From: Chelydra serpentina
Taxonomy: Eukaryota; Chordata; Testudines; Chelydridae
NCBI GenBank assembly: GCA_037349315.1
Contig: JBAIAC010000007.1
Location: 54,151,001-54,215,000 of the forward strand
Direction of reading: 5' to 3'
Length of the DNA: 64,000 bases
Shown here: one piece after another, positions 54,998-64,000 of the stretch
Position numbering within the stretch: position 1 is the stretch's first letter
How the letters are laid out: the number at the start of each line of letters is the position of its first letter
Translations under genes and position numbers: made by a program
Notes under the pieces: model-generated
Told to the model about the DNA's origin: nothing
Databases searched by the model: none
What the model saw: the letters and a program-made list of their open reading frames with translations, nothing else

Positions 54998-57201
54998 ATG
55001 CAGAGCTCTCCAGCAGAGGTGACCATGAAATCCCAGAATCGAAAGAGGGCTCCAGCATGGACTGATCGGGAAGTGTTAGATCTGATAGCTGTATGGGGAG
55101 ATGAATCTGTGCTATCAGAGCTGCGATCGAAAAGACGTAATGCGAAAATCTACGAGAAAATCTCCAAGGCCATGACAGACAGAGGATACAGCAGGGATGC
55201 AACGCAGTGCCGAGTGAAAATTAAGGAGCTGAGACAAGCGTACCAGAAGACCAAAGAGTCCAACGGACGCTCCGGGTCTCAGTCCCAGACATGCCGTTTC
55301 TACACCGCGCTGCATGCTATCCTAGGGGGGGGCCGCCACCACTACCCCACCCCTGTCCGTGGACTCCAAGGATGGGGTATTCTCATCGATCGCTTCCTCT
55401 GAGGTTTTCGCGGATGGGGAAGATGATGAAGACGAGGTAGTCGACAGCGCATTGCACGCCGATTTCCCCGAAAGCCAGGATCTCTTCATCACCCTCACAG
55501 AAATCCCCTACCAACCCTCCCAAGGCGGTATCCCGGACTGTGAATCCGGAGAAGGAACAGTAGGTGAGTGTATCTTTTGAATAGAATAGACATGGTAGTA
55601 AAGCAAGTGGTTTTTAATGAGTAATTTGACCTGAGGACTTTGGATGCATTCGTGGCCAGTACAGCTACTGGAAAAGTCTGTTAACATGTGTGGGGATAGA
55701 GCAGAAATCCTCCTGGGACATCTCCATGAAGCTCTCCTGGAGGTACTGTGAAAGCCTTTGCAGAAGGTTTCTGGGGAGAGCGGCCTTATTGCGTCATCCA
55801 TGGTAGGAGACTTTACCACGCCAGGCCAGTAACAGATACTCCGGTATCATTGCCTGACAAACCATGGCGGCATATGGCCCCGGTGTTTGCTGGCATTCAC
55901 GCAACATCCGTTCTCTCTCTGTCTGCGTAATCCCCATCAGAGTGGTATCAGTCATGGTGACCTGGTTGGAATTAGGTGCATTTTATTACGGGGACTGTTT
56001 GCCTGTGCCTTTTAAAAAATCCTCCCAGCAGTTTCCAGCCACGCGGTGGGTGCGGGGAGGGGGAGTGTTCATGCCGAGCGGTTCGCGGTCACCTAGCAGG
56101 GATCTTCCCTGAGACCAGTCACGCAGTGGGGGCGGGGAGGCGGACCGTTCATGCCGAGCGGTTTGCAGTCACCTAGCAGGGAACTTCCCCGAGACCAGCC
56201 ACGCGGTGGGTGCGGGGAGGCGGAACGTTCATGCCGAGCGGTTTGCGGTCACCTAGCAGGGAACTTCCCCGAGACCAGCCACGTGGTGGGGTGAAGGCTA
56301 AAGCGACCATCCCAGAGAATGGTATGGCCGGGGTTACATTGGTTTCTGCCGCTGCACGTTAACCCGCACAGCACAGCAGTAACTGGCCAACTCTAGGAGC
56401 TCTGCTTGGAACGGGAAAGGAGGGCGCTGCTGTTAAGTAAGCTTTCAGCAGCCAAAAGTGTACGGCTTACCATGGCCGTCTGCTAGCCGAATTCCGCTGC
56501 CCAGCCCTGCTTGTGTGATCTGTACACCAAAACCCCAGGCACTCAATATAAAGATTCAAAATGCGACCTTGTACTGAAATCACATGTGATAGGTAGTGTG
56601 CATGGTCTTGTTCACCGCGAAAGACTATATTCATTGTTCTGAAAAATGTATCTTTTTAAAGAATTCACTCCCTTTTTTTCATCCCACAGCTGCAACTGTC
56701 TCTAGGCTTCCCCCGGCATCTCCCTCCCAAAGGCTGTCACAGATAAGGCGGCGAAAGTAACGCACACAAGACGAGATGTTCTCTGAGCTAATGCAGTGCT
56801 CACGCACTGAGGTAGCCCAGCAGAATGAGTGGAAGGACACAATTTCCCAGTACAAGTGAGCAGCCAGTGAACGGGAGGACAGAAGGGACGCCTGTGAGGA
56901 CAGGAGGGACACTCGAGATGAGAGGTGGCAGATGGAAGACCAGAGGGTGACTGAGGCGATGCTTGGGCTACTGCGTGAGCAAACCGACATGCTCCAGAGT
57001 CTGGTGGATGTTCTGCAGGAACGGAAGCAGGATGACAGAGCGCTGCTGCTGCACATCTATAACCGCCCTCCCCCGCCCCCAAGTCCCATAGCCCCCTCAC
57101 CCAGAGTTCCAAAAATGAGGGGTGGGAGGCTCCGTGCGAATAACCAGTCCACCCCGGCAGACTGCTCAAGTAGCAGAAGGCTGTCATTCCCCAAGTTTTG
57201 A
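54998..57201 (+). pseudogene. Harbinger MYB/SANT-like DNA-binding protein gene, two exons, broken
   Basis: Exon A (54998-55563) starts MQSSPAEVTMKSQNRKRAPA and carries a MYB/SANT-like domain: WTDREVLDLIAVWGDESVL, then RDATQCRVKIKELRQAYQKT and TCRFYTALHAILGG. After that an 8-G run (55325-55332) shifts the frame by one. The acidic tail SKDGVFSS...DEDEVVDS...LFITLTEIP continues in the next frame. Donor GTAG|GTGAGT (55563) joins acceptor CCCACAG|CTGC (56690) in phase 1. Exon B (to 57201) has two in-frame stops (TAA at about 56758, TGA at about 56857) and a coiled-coil-like, Glu/Arg-rich part. Such proteins bind the element's ends and help the transposase enter the nucleus. AATAAA follows at 57278. 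Confidence 0.85.
56037..56292. repeat. 80-bp minisatellite in the Harbinger MYB-gene intron
   Basis: The motif ACGCGGTGGG or a variant recurs at 56041, 56121, 56201 and 56281, exactly 80 bp apart: just over three copies, about 90% alike. GC-rich and CpG-rich. Confidence 0.9.
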
Positions 57202-57443
57202 AGCGTCCTTTCCTTCCCTCCACCCGCACCCCACCCTGCCCACCGTCCCAGTTCACTCCCTTTATTGAAAAATCTTGAATAAAAAATAGTTTTTGTTGAA
57301 CAATGCTGACTTTATTTTCTTTTCAAAGCAAGGTGTGTTTGAAGGGGAGGGAAGGGGGTTGGTAATTGGAGAGGATAGGCAATATAAACAGAGTAAACAA
57401 ATGGGGGCAGGTTCTCCTCAAGGAGAAACAAACGTAAAAGTCT

Positions 57444-58724
57444 CTAGTTACCCTGGTCTGTCTGGAAGTTAGTTTTCAAAGCTTCCCTGATGCGCAGCGC
57501 GTCCCGCTGTGCTCTTCTAATCGCCCTGGTGTCTGGCTGCGCGTAATCAGCGGCCAGGCAATTTGCTTCAACCTCCCACCCCGCCGTAAACGTCTCCCCC
57601 TTACTCTCACTGAGATTGTGGAGCACACAGCAAGCAGCAATAACAATGGGTATATTGGTTTCGCTGAGATCTGAGAGAGTCAATAAGCTGCGCCATCACC
57701 CTTTTAAATGTCCAAAAGCACACTCCATCACCATTCTGCACTTGCTCAGCCTGTAGTTGAAGAGCTCCTTATCACTGTCCAGGGCGCCTGTGTACGGCTT
57801 CATGAGCCAGGGCATTAGCGGGTAGGCTGGGTCCCCAAGAATCACTATAGGCATCTCCACATCCCCAACAGTTATTTTCTGGTCCGGGAAGTAAATACCT
57901 TCCTGCAGCTGTCTAAACAGACCAGAGTTCCTGAAAACACGAGCGTCATGAACCTTTCCTAGCCATCCGACATTGATGTTGGTGAAACGTCCCTTATGAT
58001 CCACCAGTGCTTGCAGCACCATTGAAAAGTAGCCCTTTTGGTTAATGTACTGGCTGGCCTGGTGGTTCGGTCGCAGGATAGGGATGTGCGTTCCGTCTAT
58101 AGCCCCACCACAGTTTGGAAATCCCATCGCAGCGAAGCCATCTACTATCGCCTGCACATTTCCCAGGGTCACTACCTTTGATAGCAACAGCTCAACGATT
58201 GTGTTGGCTACTTGCATCACAGCAACCCCCACGGTAGATTTGCCCACTCCAAAGTGATTCGCGACTGACCGGTAGCTGTCAGGCGTTGCAAGCTTCCAGA
58301 GGGCTATCGCCACTCGCTTCTGGACTGTCAGGGCTGCTCTCATCCTGGTGTCCTGGCGCTTCAGGGCAGGGGACAGCAACTCACAAAGTTCCAGGAAAGT
58401 GCCCTTACGCATGCGAAAGTTTCGCAGCCACTGGGATTCATCCCAGACCTGCAGCACTATGCGGTCCCACCAGTCTGTGCTTGTTTCCCGGGCCCAGAAT
58501 CGGCGTTCCACTGTATCAACATGATCCACTGCCAGCAGGATGTCCAATTTGCGGGGTCCCGTGCTTTGAGAGAGGTCTGTGTCCCTGTCATCGTCACTGT
58601 CGTCACCGCACTGCCGTAGCCTCCTCGCCTGATTTCTCAACATCTGCCTCTGAATAAAGTGCACGATAAGGCGCGAGGTGTTGACAACGGCCATAACTGC
58701 TGCGGTGATCTCGCCGGGCTCCAT
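57444..58724 (-). pseudogene. Harbinger transposase (HARBI1-like), one nonsense codon
   Basis: It spans 427 codons from ATG at 58724. Visible parts are a helix-turn-helix-like SYRSVANHFGVGKSTVGVAV and the three acidic DDE residues in GGAIDGTHIPI, LGDPAYPLMPWL and MVMECAFGHLKG. A single in-frame TGA follows LKG (57698-57696). The frame then continues open through SETNIPIVIAACCVLHNL to the natural end at 57444. TGA would arise from CGA by CpG decay. A minus-strand AATAAA lies past the stop at 57316-57311. Confidence 0.93.
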
Positions 58725-59207
58725 GCTCGCGGCGCTATGGTGTCCGCGCTGTCAATCAAGGGAAAAGGGCGCGAAATGATTGTCTGCCGCCGCTTTCACG
58801 GAGGGAGTGGGGGAGTGAGGGTTGAATGACGAGTTACCCAAAACCACCCACAACACATTTCTTGCCCCATCAGGCATTGGGGGCTCGACCCAGAATCCAA
58901 ATGGGCAGCGGGGACTGCGGGAAATGTGGGATAGCTACCCACAGTGCACCGCTTGAAATGTCGACACTTACTGTGGACTCACAACGCCGAATTAATGTGC
59001 TTAGTGTGGACACACACTATCGACTTTGTAATATCGGTTTCAAAAAATCGGTTTAAGTAAAATCGAACTATCATAGTGCAGACATACCCTCAGAATGTGT
59101 TGCAGATGCCCTTCAAATAAACCCCTCACCAATTCCTCCATCCTTGCCCTGCCTTCAACACTCAGATTTACACATGCCTATCTAGCTACTCTGTGCATTA
59201 CTCACAC

Positions 59208-59426
59208 TGTCACGGATCAGTCCATCAGCCCTCATGGAGAGAGCGCCGATCACAACACGTCAGACGCGTTGTTCTAGCCAGTCCTCCAACTACCCGCTGG
59301 CCAAGCTGTCAGTAGCACTGGACACCCGATAGACATGGCGCACAGCAGCCTAGAACTCTTGAGCGATCCGCCAACCACAGCCTCCCAAGCAGGTGGGATT
59401 CCAGGCGCATGCCACCACACTGGGCA
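59208..59426 (-). mobile_element. 7SL (SRP) RNA-derived retroposon
   Basis: The 14-bp direct repeat TGCATTACTCACAC (59194-59207, 59427-59440) flanks 219 bp. Read on minus from about 59425, the sequence follows 7SL RNA from its first base through the Alu domain: GTGGTGGCATGCGCCTGG, GGGAGGCTGTGG, GGATCGCTCAAGAGTTCT, and on to ATCGGGTGTCC (59330-59320), which lies beyond the part kept in Alu. The remaining ~110 bp are not recognisably 7SL. It is either a diverged processed pseudogene or a 7SL-headed SINE. Confidence 0.75.
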
Positions 59427-59440
59427 TGCATTACTCACAC

Positions 59441-59885
59441 CATCTAAAAATAAATGGGGCCACACAGGCACTTTAGAACAGTCCAGTGAGAAACATCAGA
59501 CACTGCGGGGTGAAAACCAGCCACAGAAGACATTGAGAAAGAGAGAGGGGTTTCTGGAACAAGTGAAAGCCACTCCCCTCAGCATGGGTGTAACTACCAC
59601 CTCTTGGAGTGCTGAGTTACAATATAACATCAGAGTTATAGTGTGGATAGGAATGTAACCTCGTTCTGGAACCAGGCGTAAGCCTTGAACACCCACATTC
59701 CCGATTCCATCCATGTTGTAACTGGGTCAAGAGACAGACATGTTGTAACAGCTTCCCCAGTTTTGTGTATTTGTAAGTGTGGATGAGTCAGGAATGGTTT
59801 AAATATATTTGATGTTAGCAGGTGGGCAGGAGCAGTTGACTAGCGTGCACAGGATTATTTTTTCCGCAATACCTTCATTCTAGAC
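59441..59885. other. intron 1 spacer
   Basis: Nothing recognised. Confidence 0.45.
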
Positions 59886-60612
59886 CAGGGGTGGGCAAAC
59901 TTTTTGGCCCAAGGCCACATCTGGGAATAGAAATTGTATGGCAGGCCATGAACGCTCAAAAAATTGGGGTTGGAGTGTAGGAGGGGGTGCAGGCTCCGGG
60001 GCGGGGCCAGAAATGAGGAGTTCACGGTGCGAGAGGGGGATCAGGGCTGGGGCAGGGGCCCAGGGGGAGGGGGCTGCAGGCTCCAGCTGGGGGTGCAGGC
60101 TCTGGGGTGGGACTGGGGATGAGGGTTTGGGGTGCAGGAGGGTGCTCCAGGCTGGGACAAAAGGATTCGGGGGGGGGGGGCGGGAGGGGGATCAGTGGAC
60201 TCTGGGCAGTGCTTACCTCATGCAGCTCCCGGAAGCAGCGACATGTCCCCCCTCCGGCTCCTACGCAAAGGCACAGCCAGGCGGCTCTGCTGTGTGCTGC
60301 CCTATCCACAGGCACCGCCCCTGCAGCTCCCACTGGCTGTGGTTCCCAGCCAATAGGAGCTGCAGGGGTGGCGTTTGGGCGTGGGCAGTGTGCAGAGCAG
60401 AGTCCCCTGGATTCCCCTATGCATAGGAGCCGGAGGGGGGAACATACCGCTGCATCCAGGAGCCGCGCAGAGCAGCCCCCAACCCTGCTCCATGGCTGGA
60501 GCGCAGGTGTGGGGCAAGTCCCGGACCTTGCTCCCCAGTGGGACCTCGAGGGCTGGATTAAAACAGCTGGCAGGCCGGATGCGGCCTGCGGGCCGTAGTT
60601 TGCCCACCCCTG
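59886..60612. mobile_element. hAT non-autonomous element, 727 bp, GC-rich
   Basis: An exact 8-bp duplication TTCTAGAC (59878-59885, 60613-60620) flanks ends CAGGGGTGGGCAAAC and GTTTGCCCACCCCTG, perfect 15-bp inverted repeats. The proline/glycine-rich open frames inside (up to 215 codons) are by-products of GC content. Confidence 0.95.
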
Positions 60613-61168
60613 TTCTAGACCATTCACCAGACTACCTACTGGAGGACTGCAGTACAGTTTGGCTTGCACAGCTGTCAGAAAATAAGAAAGCCCTTCTCAC
60701 AGCTGTCAGAAAAAGCATGCTAGAACATCGCCAGCAATACCCAAATTGCTGCTAGTGGAGCTCTCAACCCAGTGCTGCAGGGCCTTAAAGACTGGTCCCA
60801 ATCACTTTGCAACTCAAGCCTTCATCTGCACTGCAAGAAGAACCTTAATACACAGTTATCTGCCACACTTAGGAGTGTCCATAGATTAAAAAATTGTATT
60901 ATAATTATTTTTGGTAAAACACCCACCAACACTGTGAATAGAAAGTAATAGTCTATAAACATCCTGGAGACCAGTGTTTTATACTAGATGTGAGAGAGGG
61001 GGATGGGAACAGGTGTAGGAGATTAACCATGTTTTGTTACAGGTGTTGAACTCAGTCAATCCTGTCTTTTCTGTTAGGATCGCCAAGCATGTGAGTGGAG
61101 AGGAGGGCAAGTAGGAGTCATATTTGACACCAAAAGTAGATACATGTATCTTTGTTGTAGATGATGAG

Positions 61169-61827
61169 TAGGACCCTACCAATTTCAAAGCCCTGAAAAA
61201 GGTGTCACTGACTATGAAATAAACCCTTTCCTGTTAAATCTGATCATCTCCCTTGCTGCTGGGAGAGCCTAGGGGCTCTCCCAGCTCCCTACTAGCTGCA
61301 AGCCCCCACCAAGCTGGGGAGGGAGAGGACTAGTCCTTCCCTTGCACAACCCTTCTCATGGGTAGACCAGACCCACCTCCAAGTGCCTCCCCCTGCTGCA
61401 GGAAGCTCTGGTGGAGGCTTGTTGGAGGAGCTGGAGGAGTTTTGTTGACATAGGTCCGATCTCCCCCTGATGCTGGAAGCACCCCAGCCAGGGGGCTCCT
61501 AGCTGAGAGTCCCTGCAGGGACAGGACCTGTCCATCCCGTGCATGGCATCTCTGAGGGTAGGATAGATCAGACCCCTCCCCTGCTGCAGGAAGCGGTGGG
61601 GCTGGGCAACAGCCCCGAAGGTTCCTGCAGCTGACGGAGACTTGTGATTTTCCCCTGCTTCTAGAGGGGAGGGCTTCTAGCTGCGAATCTCCACTACCAG
61701 AAAATGGACCCGTTTACAACACCCTGAAATTTCAGATGTAAGCATCTGAAAATGTGAAACTGACCAATTTTAAAATCCTCTGGCCATAAAATTGATCAAA
61801 ATGGACTGTGAATTTAGTAGGGCCCTA
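61169..61827. mobile_element. hAT-type non-autonomous element, 659 bp
   Basis: Ends TAGGACCCTACCAATTTCA and TGAATTTAGTAGGGCCCTA are inverted repeats. ATGAG occurs on both sides (61164-61168, 61828-61832); a full 8-bp match is not kept. The interior has inverted CCC/GGG-rich segments. Confidence 0.8.
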
Positions 61828-62409
61828 ATGAGGCAGCAATATTTACCATTATAATGGTAAATGGGTATGTTTCTAAGAGTTGCAAAACTTCCCAGAATCA
61901 GCATTAAAGTCTGTTAAGTGAGTGGGTCCATCTGTTGCTCCTCTCACTGGATACAAAACAATTAAAAGTTGTTGATTTGGGAGGTTTTTGTTTAGCATAC
62001 AACTTCATTACTGAAGCATCCCATACTTAGAAAATTTCTTCCAGCAACTCCTAAATTCACCTCCCACTTATGGTGATGGGTACTGATTCTGTTTAAGACA
62101 TCTGCCTGAAAATATTGTGCTGATTTGATGTGAGCCACTACCATAGTGATTTCTGATTAGGTGCCAGATGAACTGTGCTTACACTGAGGAAGCGTGAACA
62201 GAAGGAAAACTATAAGCAGCCTGTAAGAGGCAAGACAGCAGTTCTGACCTAGATGTGGCTAATAAATGAGGACGGGCACGCCATACAGGAGTGTAGGAAG
62301 AATCTCCTCTGTGAGGAGTCTCTGAACCCCAAGGTCTCTTATTTTCCCCCATCCTCAACATGACATCGTTAACTCCTTTCAATGGAGATTACCGTTTTAG
62401 TCGCTCAGC

Positions 62410-62520
62410 CTAAGGAGCTGTTCAACTGTGGGTTGGGCTCAAACCCAAACTCTGGGACCCTCATTCCCGGCAGGGTCTTATAGCTTGGGCTCAGGCTGGA
62501 GCCCAAACTTCTACACCACA
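62410..62520. repeat. partial copy of the fold-back MITE at 9568-9821
   Basis: It shares TAAGGAGCTGTTCAACTG, CTGGGACCCTCATTCCCGGC and GCTCAGGCTGGAGCCCAAAC blocks with that family. It borders the CpG island. Confidence 0.55.
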
Positions 62521-62559
62521 GGGCTGGCCCCGATCGGCTGGGGGACAGGGAAGTAAGGA

Positions 62560-63450
62560 AATGGGCAGCAGCCGGGCACCCCGCTCCGGAATGAGCCAGG
62601 GGGATTTTCTAGCAAGGAACGAAGCGAAACGATCGGTCTCTGTCTCACACACGCTTCCCGGCTGCCGGGCGCAGGACGGACACCTGCACCCTCCGAGGGG
62701 GTTTTACTGCTGCCCACGCACCAGTGACCCAGGCCCAGGGCAGCAGCGGATCGCTGCCGCCTGGAGAGCGATGCCGCCTGCCCCTACTGCCCGTCCCCAC
62801 TCAGCCCCGTCCTTCGCCCCCTGGGACATCGCGGCTCCCCGCCGCCCCCAGGGGAACAGCCCAGGACAAGCCACCGGCTGACACTGACCTGCGCATGTGG
62901 GCCGCCCCTGCCATCCCGCCAGCCGCAACACTTCCGCCCCGCAAATTTCGTCACTTCCGCCCCGCGGCCGCGCCCTTTCACCCCGGGCTAGAGCGGTTTT
63001 CAAAGCTCTTGTCTCCGCCCACCGCCGCCATATTGGAGCCGTGAGAGAAGAATAGCCCCGGGCAGGGCGGCGGCTCACGTGGGCCGATGTAGCTGTGGGG
63101 TCCGAATGTGTGACGCAAGCGGCGTATGTCTCCGGGAGTCCTGCCTCCCTGACGTACGGCTGTCAGTCACCGCCCGCTGGGGAGCTGCAGCCTGAGCCCG
63201 CGAGTGACACTTGCACGTGGCTAGGCCCCGCCTCCCCCGCCTCTGCCGGCTGGGCCCTGCCTCGCGCCTCTACCCCGCAGCACGTGCCTGGCTCCTTCCC
63301 CTGCCCCGCGCGAGCCCAGCACTGCCGTTCCCCGCCATCGCCCAGAGCCCGCTTGGCTGCTGTAAGGGGAGGTTCTGGCGCTCCCAGGGGTGCCAGAGCC
63401 CCGTTCACAGGGGAAGGGAGGAGATACCCACTGTGGCCCCAGCCAGCCTG
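62560..63450. promoter_or_regulatory. CpG-island promoter of RPAP1, TATA-less
   Basis: This is the only long CpG-dense stretch outside repeats, and it lies upstream of RPAP1. It contains two ETS/GABP-like CACTTCCGCCCC sites (62929-62940, 62952-62963), a NotI site GCGGCCGC (62964-62971), a YY1-like GCCGCCATATTGG (63024-63036), and three CACGTG E-boxes (63076, 63214, 63281). There is no TATA box. ETS plus YY1 without TATA is typical of housekeeping and often bidirectional promoters. No plus-strand gene can be recognised to the right. Confidence 0.75.
62889..62990 (-). other. RPAP1: probable non-coding exon 1 of RPAP1
   Basis: The initiator ATG exon has a 5' acceptor, so an upstream exon is needed. 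On the minus strand in the CpG island, GCGCAG is followed by GTCAGTGT, a fair donor, placing the exon end at 62889. The ETS sites sit just upstream. The transcription start is a guess. Confidence 0.45.
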
Positions 63451-64000
63451 CAAAGCCCTGGGGAGGTGCTTAACTTCCTGCCCGTGGGAGTTCAACCGGG
63501 CTGCTCCCCTTCCTAAAGTTAAGCCTGTGCATCAACCTGTGACCATTTGGAGCAGTAAAGGCCAACGGGACTGAATTCCCCCTTGCAATGTGTCGGATTT
63601 GCAGCAGGTAGTGGTAAGGAATACTAATTGAAGATGATCTCCTAGGTATGCCCCGAAGAGCTGCCAAGTCTCCTGCTTCTCCCAGGAGACGGCTGCTTTT
63701 TGGCCCAGCACACTAGCCTACTGGCAAAAATCATCCAATCTGCTAGTGCGGGTCTGCAGGTTCAGTGAGAGACAGTGGCACTAAAAATCGATGCCACTCA
63801 AATATTTCCCTAAATCCTCTAGTGATGTAGATTTGAATACCAAGAACCTGAATTGGAACAGACACGAATCTTAAGGACAGAGGATTTTAATACCTGTGCC
63901 TGGATTTATGTAAATACTTTAAAAATTATGCAAATATACAATGTTGCTTTTTATGTTATAAATTGTTTGCATGTGGGAGACTGGAAACACTAAAGGAGAA
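63451..64000. other. sequence upstream of the CpG island
   Basis: CpG content falls off here and the sequence turns AT-rich. No exon or repeat recognised. Confidence 0.5.

Larger units (their letters stand above)
54609..59089 (+). mobile_element. PIF/Harbinger DNA transposon, nearly complete
   Basis: 3-bp duplications TCA (54606-54608, 59090-59092) flank 4481 bp. The end GGCCTGGTTTACACTA and the complement of the other end, GGGTATGTCTGCACTA, match at 10 of 16 bases. It carries the two genes typical of animal Harbingers: a MYB/SANT-like protein on plus and a DDE transposase on minus, converging at about 57.3 kb. It lies in RPAP1 intron 1. Confidence 0.93.

Noticed and set aside
56702..57256. 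184-codon minus-strand open frame
   Set aside because: It is antisense to the second exon of the Harbinger MYB-like gene; Ser/Cys/Pro-rich shadow.
59310..59428. Primate Alu contamination
   Set aside because: The match continues past the Alu-specific part into 7SL (ATCGGGTGTCC), is well diverged, and sits between its own 14-bp target duplication.
60022..60669. 215-codon minus-strand and 163-codon plus-strand open frames
   Set aside because: Both lie inside the 727-bp GC-rich hAT element. Overlapping open frames on both strands are expected from GC content.
63095..63574. 159-codon plus-strand open frame in the CpG island
   Set aside because: CpG islands give long chance frames. There is no similarity to TYRO3 or another expected neighbour and no supporting splice pattern.
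1..64000. CRISPR arrays, operons, bacterial promoters, functional tRNA or rRNA genes
   Set aside because: None are present. This is intron-rich vertebrate DNA, and the only tRNA-like sequences are SINE heads.

Overview
The window is vertebrate nuclear DNA, most likely from a cryptodiran turtle. Three things point there. First, it holds two copies (1621-1800, 45130-45308) of a tRNA-headed SINE whose tail matches the 3' end of a CR1 LINE; this head-tail combination is the tortoise Pol III/SINE. Second, CR1 LINEs dominate the repeats. Third, the hAT and Harbinger families have turtle-typical termini. The species cannot be read from the sequence.

One host gene fills the window: RPAP1 (RNA polymerase II-associated protein 1) on the minus strand. 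I reconstructed 24 coding exons between 52761 (ATG) and 3999 (stop). All splice sites used are GT-AG, all phases agree, and the exons sum to 4311 nt, giving a 1436-residue protein (human RPAP1 is about 1390). The 3' UTR runs to about 3645. The CpG-island promoter and a probable non-coding exon 1 lie near 62.9 kb, so intron 1 is about 10 kb. In mammals the neighbours are TYRO3 upstream and LTK/ITPKA downstream; neither reaches this window.

Layout from left to right: 1-3.6 kb is intergenic with a SINE and a MITE. 3.6-24 kb holds exons 25 to 13 among CR1 pieces, hAT MITEs, an LTR-like block and a fold-back Penelope-like copy with a hammerhead-ribozyme-like core. 24-37 kb holds exons 12 to 8 with a Harbinger MITE, a non-CR1 reverse-transcriptase relic, a minus-strand CR1 and a fold-back hAT element. 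37-45 kb is intron 7 with a plus-strand CR1. 45-53 kb holds exons 7 to 2. 53-63 kb is intron 1, with a nearly intact 4.5-kb PIF/Harbinger transposon (MYB-like gene plus transposase), a 7SL-RNA-derived retroposon with a 14-bp target duplication, and two hAT elements. 62.5-63.5 kb is the CpG island.

The gene is ordinary housekeeping. The unusual material is the mobile DNA in its introns: the 7SL-derived insertion, the ribozyme-bearing fold-back, the Harbinger element, and an inverted CR1 pair bracketing exons 8-11.
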